Below, one piece after another: positions 17,677-26,287 of a stretch of 64,000 bases of DNA. Both the position numbers and the translations under genes were made by a program. The first letter of the stretch is position 1, and each line of letters starts with the position of its first letter. Origin of the DNA: Pseudomonas sp. C1C7 (GTDB lineage: Bacteria > Pseudomonadota > Gammaproteobacteria > Pseudomonadales > Pseudomonadaceae); the NCBI RefSeq assembly GCF_013359595.1, contig NZ_JABFMP010000003.1, positions 1-64,000 of the forward strand, in the 5' to 3' direction. The notes beneath the pieces are model-generated. The model was not told the DNA's origin. It did not search any database and saw only the letters and a list, made by a program, of their open reading frames with translations.

Positions 17677-18999
17677 GTGAACCAAAACTGGCATGGCACC
17701 CTGATTCGCCACATGCTGCTGCTGGTCACCGCCTGCCTGGTGATCGGCCTGATCACTGGCTACTACGGCTGGAGCCTCGCTGCGGGACTGGGCATTTACC
17801 TGGCCTGGACCCTCAAGCAGCTGCTGCGCCTGCATGAATGGCTGCGTCTGCACAAACCCGATGAAGCGCCGCCCGATGGCTACGGTCTGTGGGGCGAAGT
17901 GTTCGACAGCATCTACCACCTGCAACGCCGCGACCAACGCGTTCGCGGACGCCTGCAAGCGGTGATCGACCGGGTCCAGGAATCCACCGCGGCGTTGAAA
18001 GATGCCGTCGTCATGCTCGACACCGACGGCAACCTGGAATGGTGGAACCGCGCCGCCGAAACCCTGCTGGGTCTCAAGACGCCACAGGACAGCGGCCAGC
18101 CGGTGACCAACCTGGTGCGCCATCCGCGCTTCAAGGAATACTTCGAGCAGGACAACTACGCCGAACCGCTGGAAATCCCCTCGCCGACCAACGATCGGAT
18201 GCGCATTCAGCTGTACATCACCCGCTACGGCAACAACGAACACCTGATGCTGGTGCGCGATGTGACACGCATCCATCAGCTGGAACAGATGCGCAAAGAC
18301 TTCATCGCCAACGTATCCCATGAGCTGCGTACGCCGCTGACGGTGATCTGTGGCTACCTGGAAACCCTGCTCGACAACGTCGAGGAAGTGAACCCGCGCT
18401 GGGGTCGCGCCTTGCAGCAGATGCAGCAACAGGGCGGACGCATGCAGACCCTGCTCAACGACTTGCTGTTGTTGGCCAAGCTCGAGGCCACGGATTACCC
18501 CTCGGACAACCAGCCGGTGGCCATCGACGGCCTGCTGCAATCGATCAAGAGTGATGCGCAGCAACTGTCCGGACAGAAAAACCAGCGCATCACCCTGGAA
18601 GCCGATCCGACCATCCTGCTCAAGGGCAGCGAAGGGGAACTGCGCAGCGCGTTTTCCAATCTGGTGTTCAACGCCGTGAAGTACACCCAGGCCGAAGGCA
18701 ACATCCGCATTCGCTGGTGGGGTGACGAGCAAGGCGCGCACCTGAGCGTGCAGGACTCGGGGATCGGCATCGACAGCAAACACCTGCCGCGCCTGACCGA
18801 ACGCTTCTACCGCGTCGACTCCAGCCGCAATTCCAACACCGGCGGCACCGGTCTGGGGCTGGCGATCGTCAAACACGTTCTGCTGCGCCACCGCGCCCGT
18901 ATGGAAATCAGCAGCGTCCCGGGCCACGGCAGTACCTTTACCTGCCATTTCGCTCCCGCCCAGGTCAGCAAATCCCGGGTCATCAGCACCGCCGACTGA
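17677..18999 (+). CDS. phoR: Phosphate regulon sensor histidine kinase PhoR
   Basis: A 440-residue inner-membrane kinase. Two close hydrophobic segments (about 10-50) anchor it without a large periplasmic domain. A PAS domain follows (about 100-195, VVMLDTDGNLEWWNRAAETLLG), then the H box FIANVSHELRTPLTVI with H215, and the ATPase domain with GSEGELRSAFSNLVFNAVKYT, DSGIGI and GGTGLGLAIVKH. The start is the GTG at 17677 after AAGGACG; an ATG 42 bases upstream lies inside the repeat and is less likely. It works with PhoB and is silenced by the Pst-PhoU complex. Confidence 0.96.
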   Translation: MNQNWHGTLIRHMLLLVTACLVIGLITGYYGWSLAAGLGIYLAWTLKQLLRLHEWLRLHKPDEAPPDGYGLWGEVFDSIYHLQRRDQRVRGRLQAVIDRVQESTAALKDAVVMLDTDGNLEWWNRAAETLLGLKTPQDSGQPVTNLVRHPRFKEYFEQDNYAEPLEIPSPTNDRMRIQLYITRYGNNEHLMLVRDVTRIHQLEQMRKDFIANVSHELRTPLTVICGYLETLLDNVEEVNPRWGRALQQMQQQGGRMQTLLNDLLLLAKLEATDYPSDNQPVAIDGLLQSIKSDAQQLSGQKNQRITLEADPTILLKGSEGELRSAFSNLVFNAVKYTQAEGNIRIRWWGDEQGAHLSVQDSGIGIDSKHLPRLTERFYRVDSSRNSNTGGTGLGLAIVKHVLLRHRARMEISSVPGHGSTFTCHFAPAQVSKSRVISTAD

Positions 19000-19123
19000 T
19001 ACCGGCCAGCACTGGCCACTAGGCAATTGCCAAGTCAGCCGCTACATTGGCTGACTTGCGCCTGCCTTTTCAGGCGCACTTTTTTCTTATCCTTCGAATA
19101 CACGGAACCCGCAAAACTCCATC

Positions 19124-20464
19124 ATGGACCCTTCCCCTGGTTTGACCCTCGCAACAATATTCGCCGACTTCGGCATGATTCTTTTTGCTCTGATCCTGGT
19201 TTTGCTCAACGGCTTTTTCGTTGCGGCGGAATTTGCCATGGTCAAGTTGCGCTCGACCCGCGTCGAGGCCATCGCCGAGCAGCACGGTTGGCGCGGACAC
19301 ATCCTGCGCACCGTGCACAGCCAGCTCGATGCCTACCTGTCGGCGTGCCAATTGGGTATCACCCTCGCCTCCCTGGGCCTGGGTTGGGTCGGTGAGCCCG
19401 CCTTCGCCCACCTGCTCGGCCCCGTGCTCGAAGCGGCCGGCGTGCAATCGGCGGAACTGGTCAAGGCGGTATCGTTCTTCACCGCGTTCTTCATCATTTC
19501 GTACCTGCACATCGTGGTCGGCGAACTCGCGCCAAAATCCTGGGCGATCCGCAAACCCGAGCTGCTGTCGCTGTGGACCGCGGTGCCGCTGTACCTGTTC
19601 TACTGGGCCATGTACCCGGCCATCTACCTGCTCAACGCCAGCGCCAACCAGATCCTGCGCATCGCCGGTCAAGGCGAGCCCGGCCCGCACCATGAGCACC
19701 ACTACAGCCGCGAAGAACTGAAGCTGATCCTGCACTCCAGCCGTGGTCAGGACCCGAGCGACCAGGGCATGCGCGTACTGGCCTCGGCGGTGGAAATGGG
19801 CGAGCTGGAAGTGGTCGACTGGGCCAACTCTCGCGAAGACCTGGTGACCCTGGAGTTCAACGCACCGCTCAAGGAAATCCTGGCGATGTTCCGTCGCCAC
19901 AAGTTCAGCCGTTATCCGGTGTACGACAGCGAGCGCCAGGAGTTCGTCGGCCTGCTGCACATCAAGGACCTGCTGCTGGAACTGGCGGCCCTGGACCATA
20001 TTCCGGAGTCGTTCAACCTGGCCGAGCTGACCCGCCCGCTGGAGCGCGTGTCCCGGCACATGCCGCTGTCGCAATTGCTGGAGCAGTTCCGCAAGGGTGG
20101 CTCGCACTTCGCCGTGGTTGAAGAGGCCGACGGCAACATCATCGGCTACCTGACCATGGAAGACGTGCTGGAAGTGCTGGTCGGCGACATCCAGGACGAA
20201 CACCGCAAGGCCGAACGCGGCATCCTCGCGTACCAGCCGGGCAAACTGCTGGTGCGTGGCGATACGCCGCTGTTCAAGGTCGAACGGCTGCTGGGGATCG
20301 ATCTGGACCACGTTGAAGCGGAAACGCTGGCGGGTCTGGTCTACGAGAGCCTCAAGCGCGTGCCGGAAGAGGAAGAAGTGCTGGAAGTCGAAGGCTTGCG
20401 GATCATCATCAAGAAGATGAAAGGGCCGAAGATTATTCTGGCCAAGGTGTTGATGCTGGACTGA
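19124..20464 (+). CDS. CNNM/CorC (HlyC/CorC) family membrane protein
   Basis: A 446-residue protein with an N-terminal DUF21 membrane domain (four hydrophobic segments in 1-190, including ILFALILVLLNGFFVAAEFAMVKLRSTR), a CBS-domain pair (about 205-330, FSRYPVYDSERQEFVGLLHIKDLLLEL) and a C-terminal CorC/HlyC transporter-associated domain (about 350-430). Homologues move or regulate Mg2+ and other ions; hemolysin annotations are historical. It lies between phoR and the M23-like gene, as in P. aeruginosa. Confidence 0.9.
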   Translation: MDPSPGLTLATIFADFGMILFALILVLLNGFFVAAEFAMVKLRSTRVEAIAEQHGWRGHILRTVHSQLDAYLSACQLGITLASLGLGWVGEPAFAHLLGPVLEAAGVQSAELVKAVSFFTAFFIISYLHIVVGELAPKSWAIRKPELLSLWTAVPLYLFYWAMYPAIYLLNASANQILRIAGQGEPGPHHEHHYSREELKLILHSSRGQDPSDQGMRVLASAVEMGELEVVDWANSREDLVTLEFNAPLKEILAMFRRHKFSRYPVYDSERQEFVGLLHIKDLLLELAALDHIPESFNLAELTRPLERVSRHMPLSQLLEQFRKGGSHFAVVEEADGNIIGYLTMEDVLEVLVGDIQDEHRKAERGILAYQPGKLLVRGDTPLFKVERLLGIDLDHVEAETLAGLVYESLKRVPEEEEVLEVEGLRIIIKKMKGPKIILAKVLMLD

Positions 20465-20494
20465 GTTTCCCGGCGTTAAACCGAGTCGATCCCG

Positions 20495-20556
20495 TCGCGG
20501 GCAAGCCCGCTCCCACAAGGACACCACCGTGCCTGTGGGAGCGGGCTTGCCCGCGA
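20495..20556. repeat. REP pair, family A
   Basis: TCGCGGGCAAGCCCGCTCCC and its inverted copy face each other between the convergent CorC-like and M23-like genes. Confidence 0.9.
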
Positions 20557-20578
20557 AGGTGCCAGACCAGTCACCCCG

Positions 20579-21475
20579 TCACTGCTTGCCCAACGCAAAG
20601 TTGGGCAATGTCCCCATCGGTTGTTTGAACCGATACGGAATCGAGACCAACCCCATCCCCGTATTGCGCTGCACCACGAAATGCAGGTGCGGCCCGCTGC
20701 TGTTGCCGGTATTGCCCGACAGCGCCAATGCGCTGCCCACCGAAACCCTTTGCCCCTCGCGCACGCTGACCGAACCCTTTTTCAGGTGCAGGTACACGCC
20801 CATGGTCCCGTCATCGTGCAGCACCCGCACGAAGTTGCCCGCCGGGTCGTTGCCGCGGCCGGTCTGGCTGTTTTCGGTCTTCACCACCACCCCGCCCCGG
20901 GCGGCAATGATCGGCGTGCCTTCGGGCATGGCGATGTCCATGGCGTAGCGGTTCTTCGGCCCGTAGTGGCTGTATTGGCCGTTGGCGCCCTGGCTCAGGC
21001 GAAACGGCCCGCCACGCCAGGGGTACGGGTATTGATAGGCCAAGGCGGCACCTGAGGGATCACCGAGGAAGTATTGGAAGCTTGGGGTGTAGGCCAGCGG
21101 CTGTCCGGGCCGCGTCGCCTTGAGCAGCGCCAGGCGAATGCTGCTGCGCGCCGGCATCACCCGGCGGATGGGCCTGCTCGGCGCACCGCTGACATTGTTC
21201 AGGCCGGCAAAACTCAATTCGATCTGCACCGGGGCGTACAGGTCGTTGCGCACGAACACGCTGTCCATGCCCTTGAGTTTCTTTATGTCGAGGTACACCT
21301 GACGCTCCAGGTGCTCGACCATGCGATCGCGAAAAACGAAGACCTTGGCGCCCCTGGAGGGACGATCACTGTAGGAGACCACGCCATTGGCGTCGGTGGA
21401 CGTGTAGATAGTCATGGCCACAGTCGAGGTGGAGGCCATGAAAAGACCACAGAAAAACAGCAGGCGCGCGAGCAT
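20579..21475 (-). CDS. M23-family (LytM-like) peptidase domain protein, possibly degenerate
   Basis: A 298-residue exported protein with a signal peptide (LLFFCGLFMASTSTVAM) and an N-terminal segment with ANGVVSYSDRPSRGAK, as in DUF4124-type leaders. The C-terminal M23 domain (about 180-280) has MPEGTPIIAARGGVVV, GVYLHLKKGS and GNSSGPHLHFVVQ. The HxH and middle His are present, but the first zinc ligand expected four residues before the Asp of YAMDIA is Arg. It may therefore act as a non-enzymatic LytM protein or use another ligand (an upstream HYG is nearby). It normally works on cell-wall peptide cross-links. Confidence 0.85.
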   Translation of the reverse strand: MLARLLFFCGLFMASTSTVAMTIYTSTDANGVVSYSDRPSRGAKVFVFRDRMVEHLERQVYLDIKKLKGMDSVFVRNDLYAPVQIELSFAGLNNVSGAPSRPIRRVMPARSSIRLALLKATRPGQPLAYTPSFQYFLGDPSGAALAYQYPYPWRGGPFRLSQGANGQYSHYGPKNRYAMDIAMPEGTPIIAARGGVVVKTENSQTGRGNDPAGNFVRVLHDDGTMGVYLHLKKGSVSVREGQRVSVGSALALSGNTGNSSGPHLHFVVQRNTGMGLVSIPYRFKQPMGTLPNFALGKQ

Positions 21476-21595
21476 GGGCAGGAGTCTGTCGAGTAAGGCC
21501 TGGGATTGAGCCTAGCAGTCGGAATTGACCTGCGTGATCGACAGATGTTTCAAAAACGACACGGGTGGGAGATGGGTGGTGACAGTTCCGGACCC

Positions 21596-21658
21596 ATCGC
21601 GAGCAGGCTCGCTCCCACACAGGAACGCGTTCAATGTGGGAGCGAGCCTGCTCGCGAT
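21596..21658. repeat. REP pair, family A
   Basis: ATCGCGAGCAGGCTCGCTCC with its inverted partner lies between the M23-like gene and the response regulator gene. Confidence 0.9.
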
Positions 21659-21682
21659 AAAGGAATTTCAGGCGACGCGGTC

Positions 21683-22612
21683 TCAGGCACCCGGAACAAA
21701 ATGCTTCTGCGCCGTACCCCGGGCAATCAGGCGGGAGATGTAATCGAGCTTCTGCGCGTCCTGATCGACGAAGCGGAAGGTCAGTTGCAGCCATTCGCTG
21801 TCAGGTTTGGGCTCGTGGGCGACGATGGCGTGCAGGTAGCCGTTCAGACGCGCCGTCTCGGCGCTCTCGCCCTGCTCCAGGTCCAGCACGGCGCTGTCGA
21901 GCACCTGCGGCAGGGTGTCGGCGCGCTTGATCACCAGCAGCGCTTCCTTGAGGCTCAGGGCCTTGATCACGCATTGCTGGATGCCGTTCGGCAAACGCAG
22001 TTGACCCTGGCCACGCCCTCCTCCGGCAGCGGCAGCGGGAGTCGGCGCCTTGACCGGTGGGTTGTTGAGCAGGCCACGCGAAGGTGCGGCGGCAGCGGGT
22101 GCTGGTGCGGCAGGTGCAGCGACAGTCGCAGCCGCCACCGGCGCCTTGCCACCGGTCAACGCATTGAGCGAATCGTTGGCATACGCCGAGACAGTCTTGG
22201 TACTGGCGGTGTTCACCAGGACGTCGAGCTTGCCGACCTTGTGCAGCGCCTGCTTGACCTTGGTGATCAGTTGCTCGTTGGTGAACGGCTTGCTCACATA
22301 ACCGGACACCCCGGCCTGGATCGCCTGCACCACGTTTTCCTTGTCGCCACGGCTGGTCACCATGACGAACGGCATGCCCTTGAGGCTTTCTTGCTCACGG
22401 CACCAGGTCAGCAGTTCCAGACCCGACATCTCCGGCATTTCCCAGTCGCACAGGACCAGATCGAACGCCTCACGCGCCAGCAGGGCCTGAGCCTTTCTGC
22501 CGTTGACCGCATCTTCGATGCGCATGCCCGGAAAATAGTTACGCAGGCATTTTTTCACCAGGTCACGAATGAACGAGGCATCGTCCACGACCAACACACT
22601 GACCTTACTCAT
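21683..22612 (-). CDS. CheY-type response regulator with unknown C-terminal domain
   Basis: A 309-residue protein. The receiver domain (1-125) starts SKVSVLVVDDASFIRDLV and has the phosphoacceptor Asp in LVLCDWEMPEMSG and the Lys in GYVSKPFTNEQL. An Ala/Pro-rich linker (about 160-200) leads to a C-terminal domain of about 100 residues (IQQCVIKALSLKEALLVIKRA ... LTFRFVDQDAQKLDYISRLI) that is not a known DNA-binding or enzymatic output to me; its end recalls PilZ-like folds but I would not call it. ATG 22612 follows AAAGGGG. No sensor kinase gene is next to it. The same gene lies beside phoU in P. aeruginosa. Confidence 0.85.
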   Translation of the reverse strand: MSKVSVLVVDDASFIRDLVKKCLRNYFPGMRIEDAVNGRKAQALLAREAFDLVLCDWEMPEMSGLELLTWCREQESLKGMPFVMVTSRGDKENVVQAIQAGVSGYVSKPFTNEQLITKVKQALHKVGKLDVLVNTASTKTVSAYANDSLNALTGGKAPVAAATVAAPAAPAPAAAAPSRGLLNNPPVKAPTPAAAAGGGRGQGQLRLPNGIQQCVIKALSLKEALLVIKRADTLPQVLDSAVLDLEQGESAETARLNGYLHAIVAHEPKPDSEWLQLTFRFVDQDAQKLDYISRLIARGTAQKHFVPGA

Positions 22613-22736
22613 CCCACACCCCTTTAAAAAATCCCGGCCAGCATACCGCTTTACTGATGGCACTTTGCCAAAAAACCTTCAGTCACGCCGGGACTTTTCG
22701 TTCGCGGGTGCTGCTTTTCGAATTCGTGAGCCACAA

Positions 22737-22765
22737 ATGAAAACGCCCGGCCAAAGGGCCGGGCG
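22737..22765 (-). terminator. Rho-independent terminator after phoU
   Basis: The stem CGCCCGGCC / GGCCGGGCG with a 4-base loop is followed on the minus strand by TTTTCAT. It lies 16 bases beyond the phoU stop. Confidence 0.88.
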
Positions 22766-22781
22766 CTTCTCTGGGGCAACC

Positions 22782-23543
22782 TTACTTATCGTCAGCTTCG
22801 CCCGGAACATTAGCGGTTTCGCCGCTTGTTCCTTCAACTTCTTCCTTCATGCGCTTGAGGCCCATGTGGCGCACGTCGGTGCCGCGGACCAGGTAAATCA
22901 CCAGCTCGGAGATGTTGCGCGCGTGGTCACCGATACGCTCCAGCGAACGCAGTACCCAGATGATGCTCAAGACCCGCGAGATAGAGCGCGGATCTTCCAT
23001 CATGTAGGTCGCCAGCTCGCGCAGGGCGGTCTTGTATTCGCGGTCGATGATCTTGTCGTACTGCGCCACCGACAACGCCAGGTCTGCGTCGAAACGGGCA
23101 AAAGCATCCAGGGCGTCGCGGACCATGTTGCGCACCTGATCGCCGATGTGGCGAACCTCGACGTAACCACGCGGCGCTTCGCCTTCTTCACACAGCTGGA
23201 TGGCGCGACGGGCGATCTTGGTCGCTTCATCACCGATGCGCTCCAGGTCGATCACCGACTTGGAGATGCTGATGATCAGACGCAAGTCCGACGCCGCCGG
23301 CTGACGACGGGCCAGAATGCGCAGGCACTCTTCGTCGATGTTGCGTTCCATCTGGTTGATCTGGTCGTCGATCTCGCGCACCTGCTGCGCCAGACCCGAG
23401 TCGGCTTCGATCAGCGCGGTGACCGCGTCGTTGACCTGCTTCTCGACCAGCCCGCCCATGGCCAGGAGGTGGCTACGCACTTCCTCGAGCTCGGCGTTGA
23501 ATTGCTGGGAGATGTGGTGGGTCAAGCCTTCCTTAGAAATCAT
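22782..23543 (-). CDS. phoU: Phosphate-specific transport system accessory protein PhoU
   Basis: A 253-residue all-helical protein made of two three-helix repeats, with metal-binding patterns IGDEATKIARRAI and LERIGDHARNISE. It links the Pst transporter to PhoR and keeps the Pho regulon off when phosphate is plentiful. ATG 23543 is the start (MISKEGLTHHISQQFNAELEEV); a longer open frame upstream is the repeat between phoU and pstB. It is the last gene of the pstCAB-phoU run. Confidence 0.96.
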   Translation of the reverse strand: MISKEGLTHHISQQFNAELEEVRSHLLAMGGLVEKQVNDAVTALIEADSGLAQQVREIDDQINQMERNIDEECLRILARRQPAASDLRLIISISKSVIDLERIGDEATKIARRAIQLCEEGEAPRGYVEVRHIGDQVRNMVRDALDAFARFDADLALSVAQYDKIIDREYKTALRELATYMMEDPRSISRVLSIIWVLRSLERIGDHARNISELVIYLVRGTDVRHMGLKRMKEEVEGTSGETANVPGEADDK

Positions 23544-23561
23544 GGGTTTGCTCCGCAAAAG

Positions 23562-23646
23562 CTGTGAGCTGCAAGCTACAAGCTGCAAGCTGTTTAATGT
23601 CCTACCCGAACCGCTCTTACTTGCCGCTTGAAGCTTGCGGCTCGCA
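23562..23646. repeat. REP-like hairpin, family C, pstB-phoU gap
   Basis: AGCTGCAAGCTACAAGCTGC is followed by the inverted ACTTGCCGCTTGAAGCTTGC. It fills the gap between pstB and phoU within one apparent operon. Confidence 0.85.
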
Positions 23647-23653
23647 TCTGCTC

Positions 23654-24487
23654 CTAGCCATACCGACCGGTGATGTAGTCTTCGGTCTGCTTCTTCGCCG
23701 GGTTGGTGAACAGGGTATCGGTGTCGCCGAACTCCACCAGCTTGCCCATGTACATGAACGCCGTGTAGTCGGAAACCCGCGCGGCCTGCTGCATGTTGTG
23801 GGTCACGATGACGATGGTGAACTTGGATTTCAGTTCGTAGATCAGCTCTTCGACTTTCAGCGTGGAGATCGGGTCGAGTGCCGAGCACGGTTCGTCGAGC
23901 AGCAGGACTTCCGGTTCGACGGCGATGGTACGCGCGATCACCAGACGCTGCTGCTGACCACCGGACAGGCCCAGTGCCGAGTCATGCAGGCGATCCTTCA
24001 CTTCGTCCCACAGCGCCGCGCCTTTCAACGCCCACTCAACGGCTTCGTCGAGTACGCGCTTCTTGTTGATGCCCTGGATGCGCAGGCCGTAGACCACGTT
24101 CTCGTAGATGGTTTTCGGGAACGGGTTCGGCTTCTGGAACACCATGCCGACGCGACGGCGCAGCTCGGCCACGTCTTCGCCCTTGCGATAGATGTTGTTG
24201 CCGTACAGGTTGATCGCGCCTTCGACGCGGCAGCCGTCGACCAGGTCGTTCATGCGGTTGAAGGTACGCAGCAGGGTCGACTTGCCGCAGCCTGACGGGC
24301 CGATGAAGGCGGTCACGCGCTGTTTCGGAATGTTCATGCTGACGTCGTACAGCGCTTGTTTCTCGCCGTAGAACAGGCTCAGGCCCGGCACTTCGATGGC
24401 CACGGTTTCCTGCGCGAGGTTCAGGCTCTGCTTGTCGCGACCCAGGGCCGACATGTTGATGCCGTGGGTATGTGTTTCGTGCTGCAT
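23654..24487 (-). CDS. pstB: Phosphate ABC transporter ATP-binding protein
   Basis: A 277-residue ABC ATPase. Walker [10 protein letters not shown] is at about 63-71, the signature LSGGQQQRL and Walker [13 protein letters not shown] follow, and the H-loop is in [11 protein letters not shown]. It powers phosphate import through PstC and PstA. GAGTGAGACCCC precedes the ATG. Both neighbours are separated from it by family C repeats. Confidence 0.97.
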   Translation of the reverse strand: MQHETHTHGINMSALGRDKQSLNLAQETVAIEVPGLSLFYGEKQALYDVSMNIPKQRVTAFIGPSGCGKSTLLRTFNRMNDLVDGCRVEGAINLYGNNIYRKGEDVAELRRRVGMVFQKPNPFPKTIYENVVYGLRIQGINKKRVLDEAVEWALKGAALWDEVKDRLHDSALGLSGGQQQRLVIARTIAVEPEVLLLDEPCSALDPISTLKVEELIYELKSKFTIVIVTHNMQQAARVSDYTAFMYMGKLVEFGDTDTLFTNPAKKQTEDYITGRYG

Positions 24488-24494
24488 GGGGTCT

Positions 24495-24600
24495 CACTCC
24501 GTTCGTAGCTGCAAGCTTCAAGCTGCAAGCTGCAAGTTTTGAGCAAAAGCGGCCAGCAGCATTTTCTTGCCGCTTGTAGCTTGCCGCTTGTGACTTATCA
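24495..24600. repeat. REP-like hairpin, family C, pstA-pstB gap
   Basis: AGCTGCAAGCTTCAAGCTGC and a second part CTTGCCGCTTGTAGCTTGCC in opposite orientation fill almost the whole gap between pstA and pstB. Confidence 0.85.
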
Positions 24601-24601
24601 A

Positions 24602-26272
24602 TTAGCTATCCAGCGCTTTGTACTTTTCGCGCAGGTGGTTACGAATCCACACCGCCGACAGGTTCAGTACCGCGATCACCAGCACCAGCAGCAGCGCGGT
24701 GGCGTACACCAGCGGTCGCGCGGCTTCGACGTTCGGGCTCTGGAAGCCGACGTCATAAATGTGGAAGCCCAGGTGCATGATCTTCTGGTCCAGGTGCAGG
24801 TACGGGTAGTTGCCATCCACCGGCAGCGACGGCGCCAGTTTCACCACACCCACCAGCATCAGCGGCGCCACTTCACCGGCGGCGCGGGCCACGGCGAGAA
24901 TCATCCCGGTCATCATCGCCGGGCTGGCCATCGGCAGCACGATCTTCCACAGGGTTTCGGCCTTGGTTGCGCCCAGGGCCAGGGAACCCTCACGCACGGT
25001 GCGAGGAATCCGCGCCAGGCCTTCTTCGGTGGCCACGATCACCACCGGCACCGCCAGCAGCGCCAGGGTCAACGAGGCCCACAGCAGACCCGGCGTACCG
25101 AAAGTCGGCGCCGGCAAGGCTTCAGGGAAGAACAGACGGTCGAGCGAGCCGCCCAGCACGTAGACGAAGAAGCCCAGACCGAACACGCCGTAAACGATGG
25201 CCGGAACGCCTGCCAGGTTGTTTACCGCAATGCGGATCACCCGGGTCAGCGCGTTCTGCTTGGCGTATTCACGCAGGTACACCGCCGCCAGCACGCCGAA
25301 CGGGGTCACGATCATCGCCATGATCAGGGTCATCATCACGGTGCCGAAGATCGCCGGGAAGATACCGCCTTCAGTGTTCGCTTCACGCGGGTCGTCGCTC
25401 AGGAACTCCCAGACCTTGCTGAAGTAGAAACCGACCTTGGTGAAAGTCCCCATGGCGTTCGGCTGATAAGCATGAACCACTTTGCCCAGGCCGATTTCGA
25501 CTTCCTTGCCGTTGGCATCGCGAGCGGTCAGGCTGTCGCGATTGAACTGCGCATGCAGGTCGGAAAGACGCGCTTCGATGTCCTGATAGCGAGCGTTGAG
25601 CTCGGCACGCTCGGCGTCCATGTCCGCTTGCGCGGCCGGGTCGAGCTTGCCGTCCAGTTCCAGTTTGCGACCATGCAGACGGATACGCTCCAGACCTGCG
25701 TTGATCGCACCGATATCGGTTTTTTCCAGAGACTTGAGCTGGGCTGACAGCTTGTTCACCCGATCGATCCGCGCCTGCAGCTCAGGCCAGGCCGCTTCGC
25801 CTTCGGCGACCACCTTGCCGTCCTGTTTGACGTTGACCAGGTAACCGTAGAAGTTGCCCCACTCGCGACGCTCGATGGCCATCAGCTCCACCGGCGTGGT
25901 CTGGTTGGTCAGCCACTCGCCGACGATCCAGGTGAAGTCGTTGCCGTTCAGGTCACGGTTGCCGACCTTGATCAGCTCGCGGGTCATGAATTCCGGACCT
26001 TCGTCCGGAACCGGCAGGCCGGCACTCTTCAGGCGAGCACGCGGCACTTCTTCCTTCTGCACCACTTCACCGATGACCAGGTGATTGCCCTGGCCCGGCA
26101 CGTCGTAGCTGGCGTGCAGCAGATCCGCCGGCCAGAAGTGACCCAGACCGCGCACCGCGATCACCGCCAGCAGGCCAATCGTCATGATGACCGCGATGGA
26201 CACCGCACCACCGCTGATCCAGACGCCTGGGGCGCCGCTCTTGAACCATCCTTTCAGGGAGTTCTGTTTCAC
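24602..26272 (-). CDS. pstA: Phosphate ABC transporter permease PstA (long form)
   Basis: A 556-residue permease, much longer than the roughly 300-residue E. coli PstA. After one N-terminal helix (SIAVIMTIGLLAVIAVRGLGHFW) comes a periplasmic, partly coiled region of some 200 residues (LDGKLDPAAQADMDAERAELNARY). The C-terminal part, from about 300, holds the membrane permease domain with the EAA-type loop GSLALGATKAETLWKIVLP. The long form is the norm in pseudomonads. It lies between pstC and pstB and forms the channel with PstC. Confidence 0.95.
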   Translation of the reverse strand: MKQNSLKGWFKSGAPGVWISGGAVSIAVIMTIGLLAVIAVRGLGHFWPADLLHASYDVPGQGNHLVIGEVVQKEEVPRARLKSAGLPVPDEGPEFMTRELIKVGNRDLNGNDFTWIVGEWLTNQTTPVELMAIERREWGNFYGYLVNVKQDGKVVAEGEAAWPELQARIDRVNKLSAQLKSLEKTDIGAINAGLERIRLHGRKLELDGKLDPAAQADMDAERAELNARYQDIEARLSDLHAQFNRDSLTARDANGKEVEIGLGKVVHAYQPNAMGTFTKVGFYFSKVWEFLSDDPREANTEGGIFPAIFGTVMMTLIMAMIVTPFGVLAAVYLREYAKQNALTRVIRIAVNNLAGVPAIVYGVFGLGFFVYVLGGSLDRLFFPEALPAPTFGTPGLLWASLTLALLAVPVVIVATEEGLARIPRTVREGSLALGATKAETLWKIVLPMASPAMMTGMILAVARAAGEVAPLMLVGVVKLAPSLPVDGNYPYLHLDQKIMHLGFHIYDVGFQSPNVEAARPLVYATALLLVLVIAVLNLSAVWIRNHLREKYKALDS

Positions 26273-26287
26273 AGACTTCTACCTTTC

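Noticed and set aside
23544..23888. N-terminal extension of phoU into the pstB gene
   Set aside because: The extra codons cross the intergenic repeat and part of pstB; the family starts at MISKEG.
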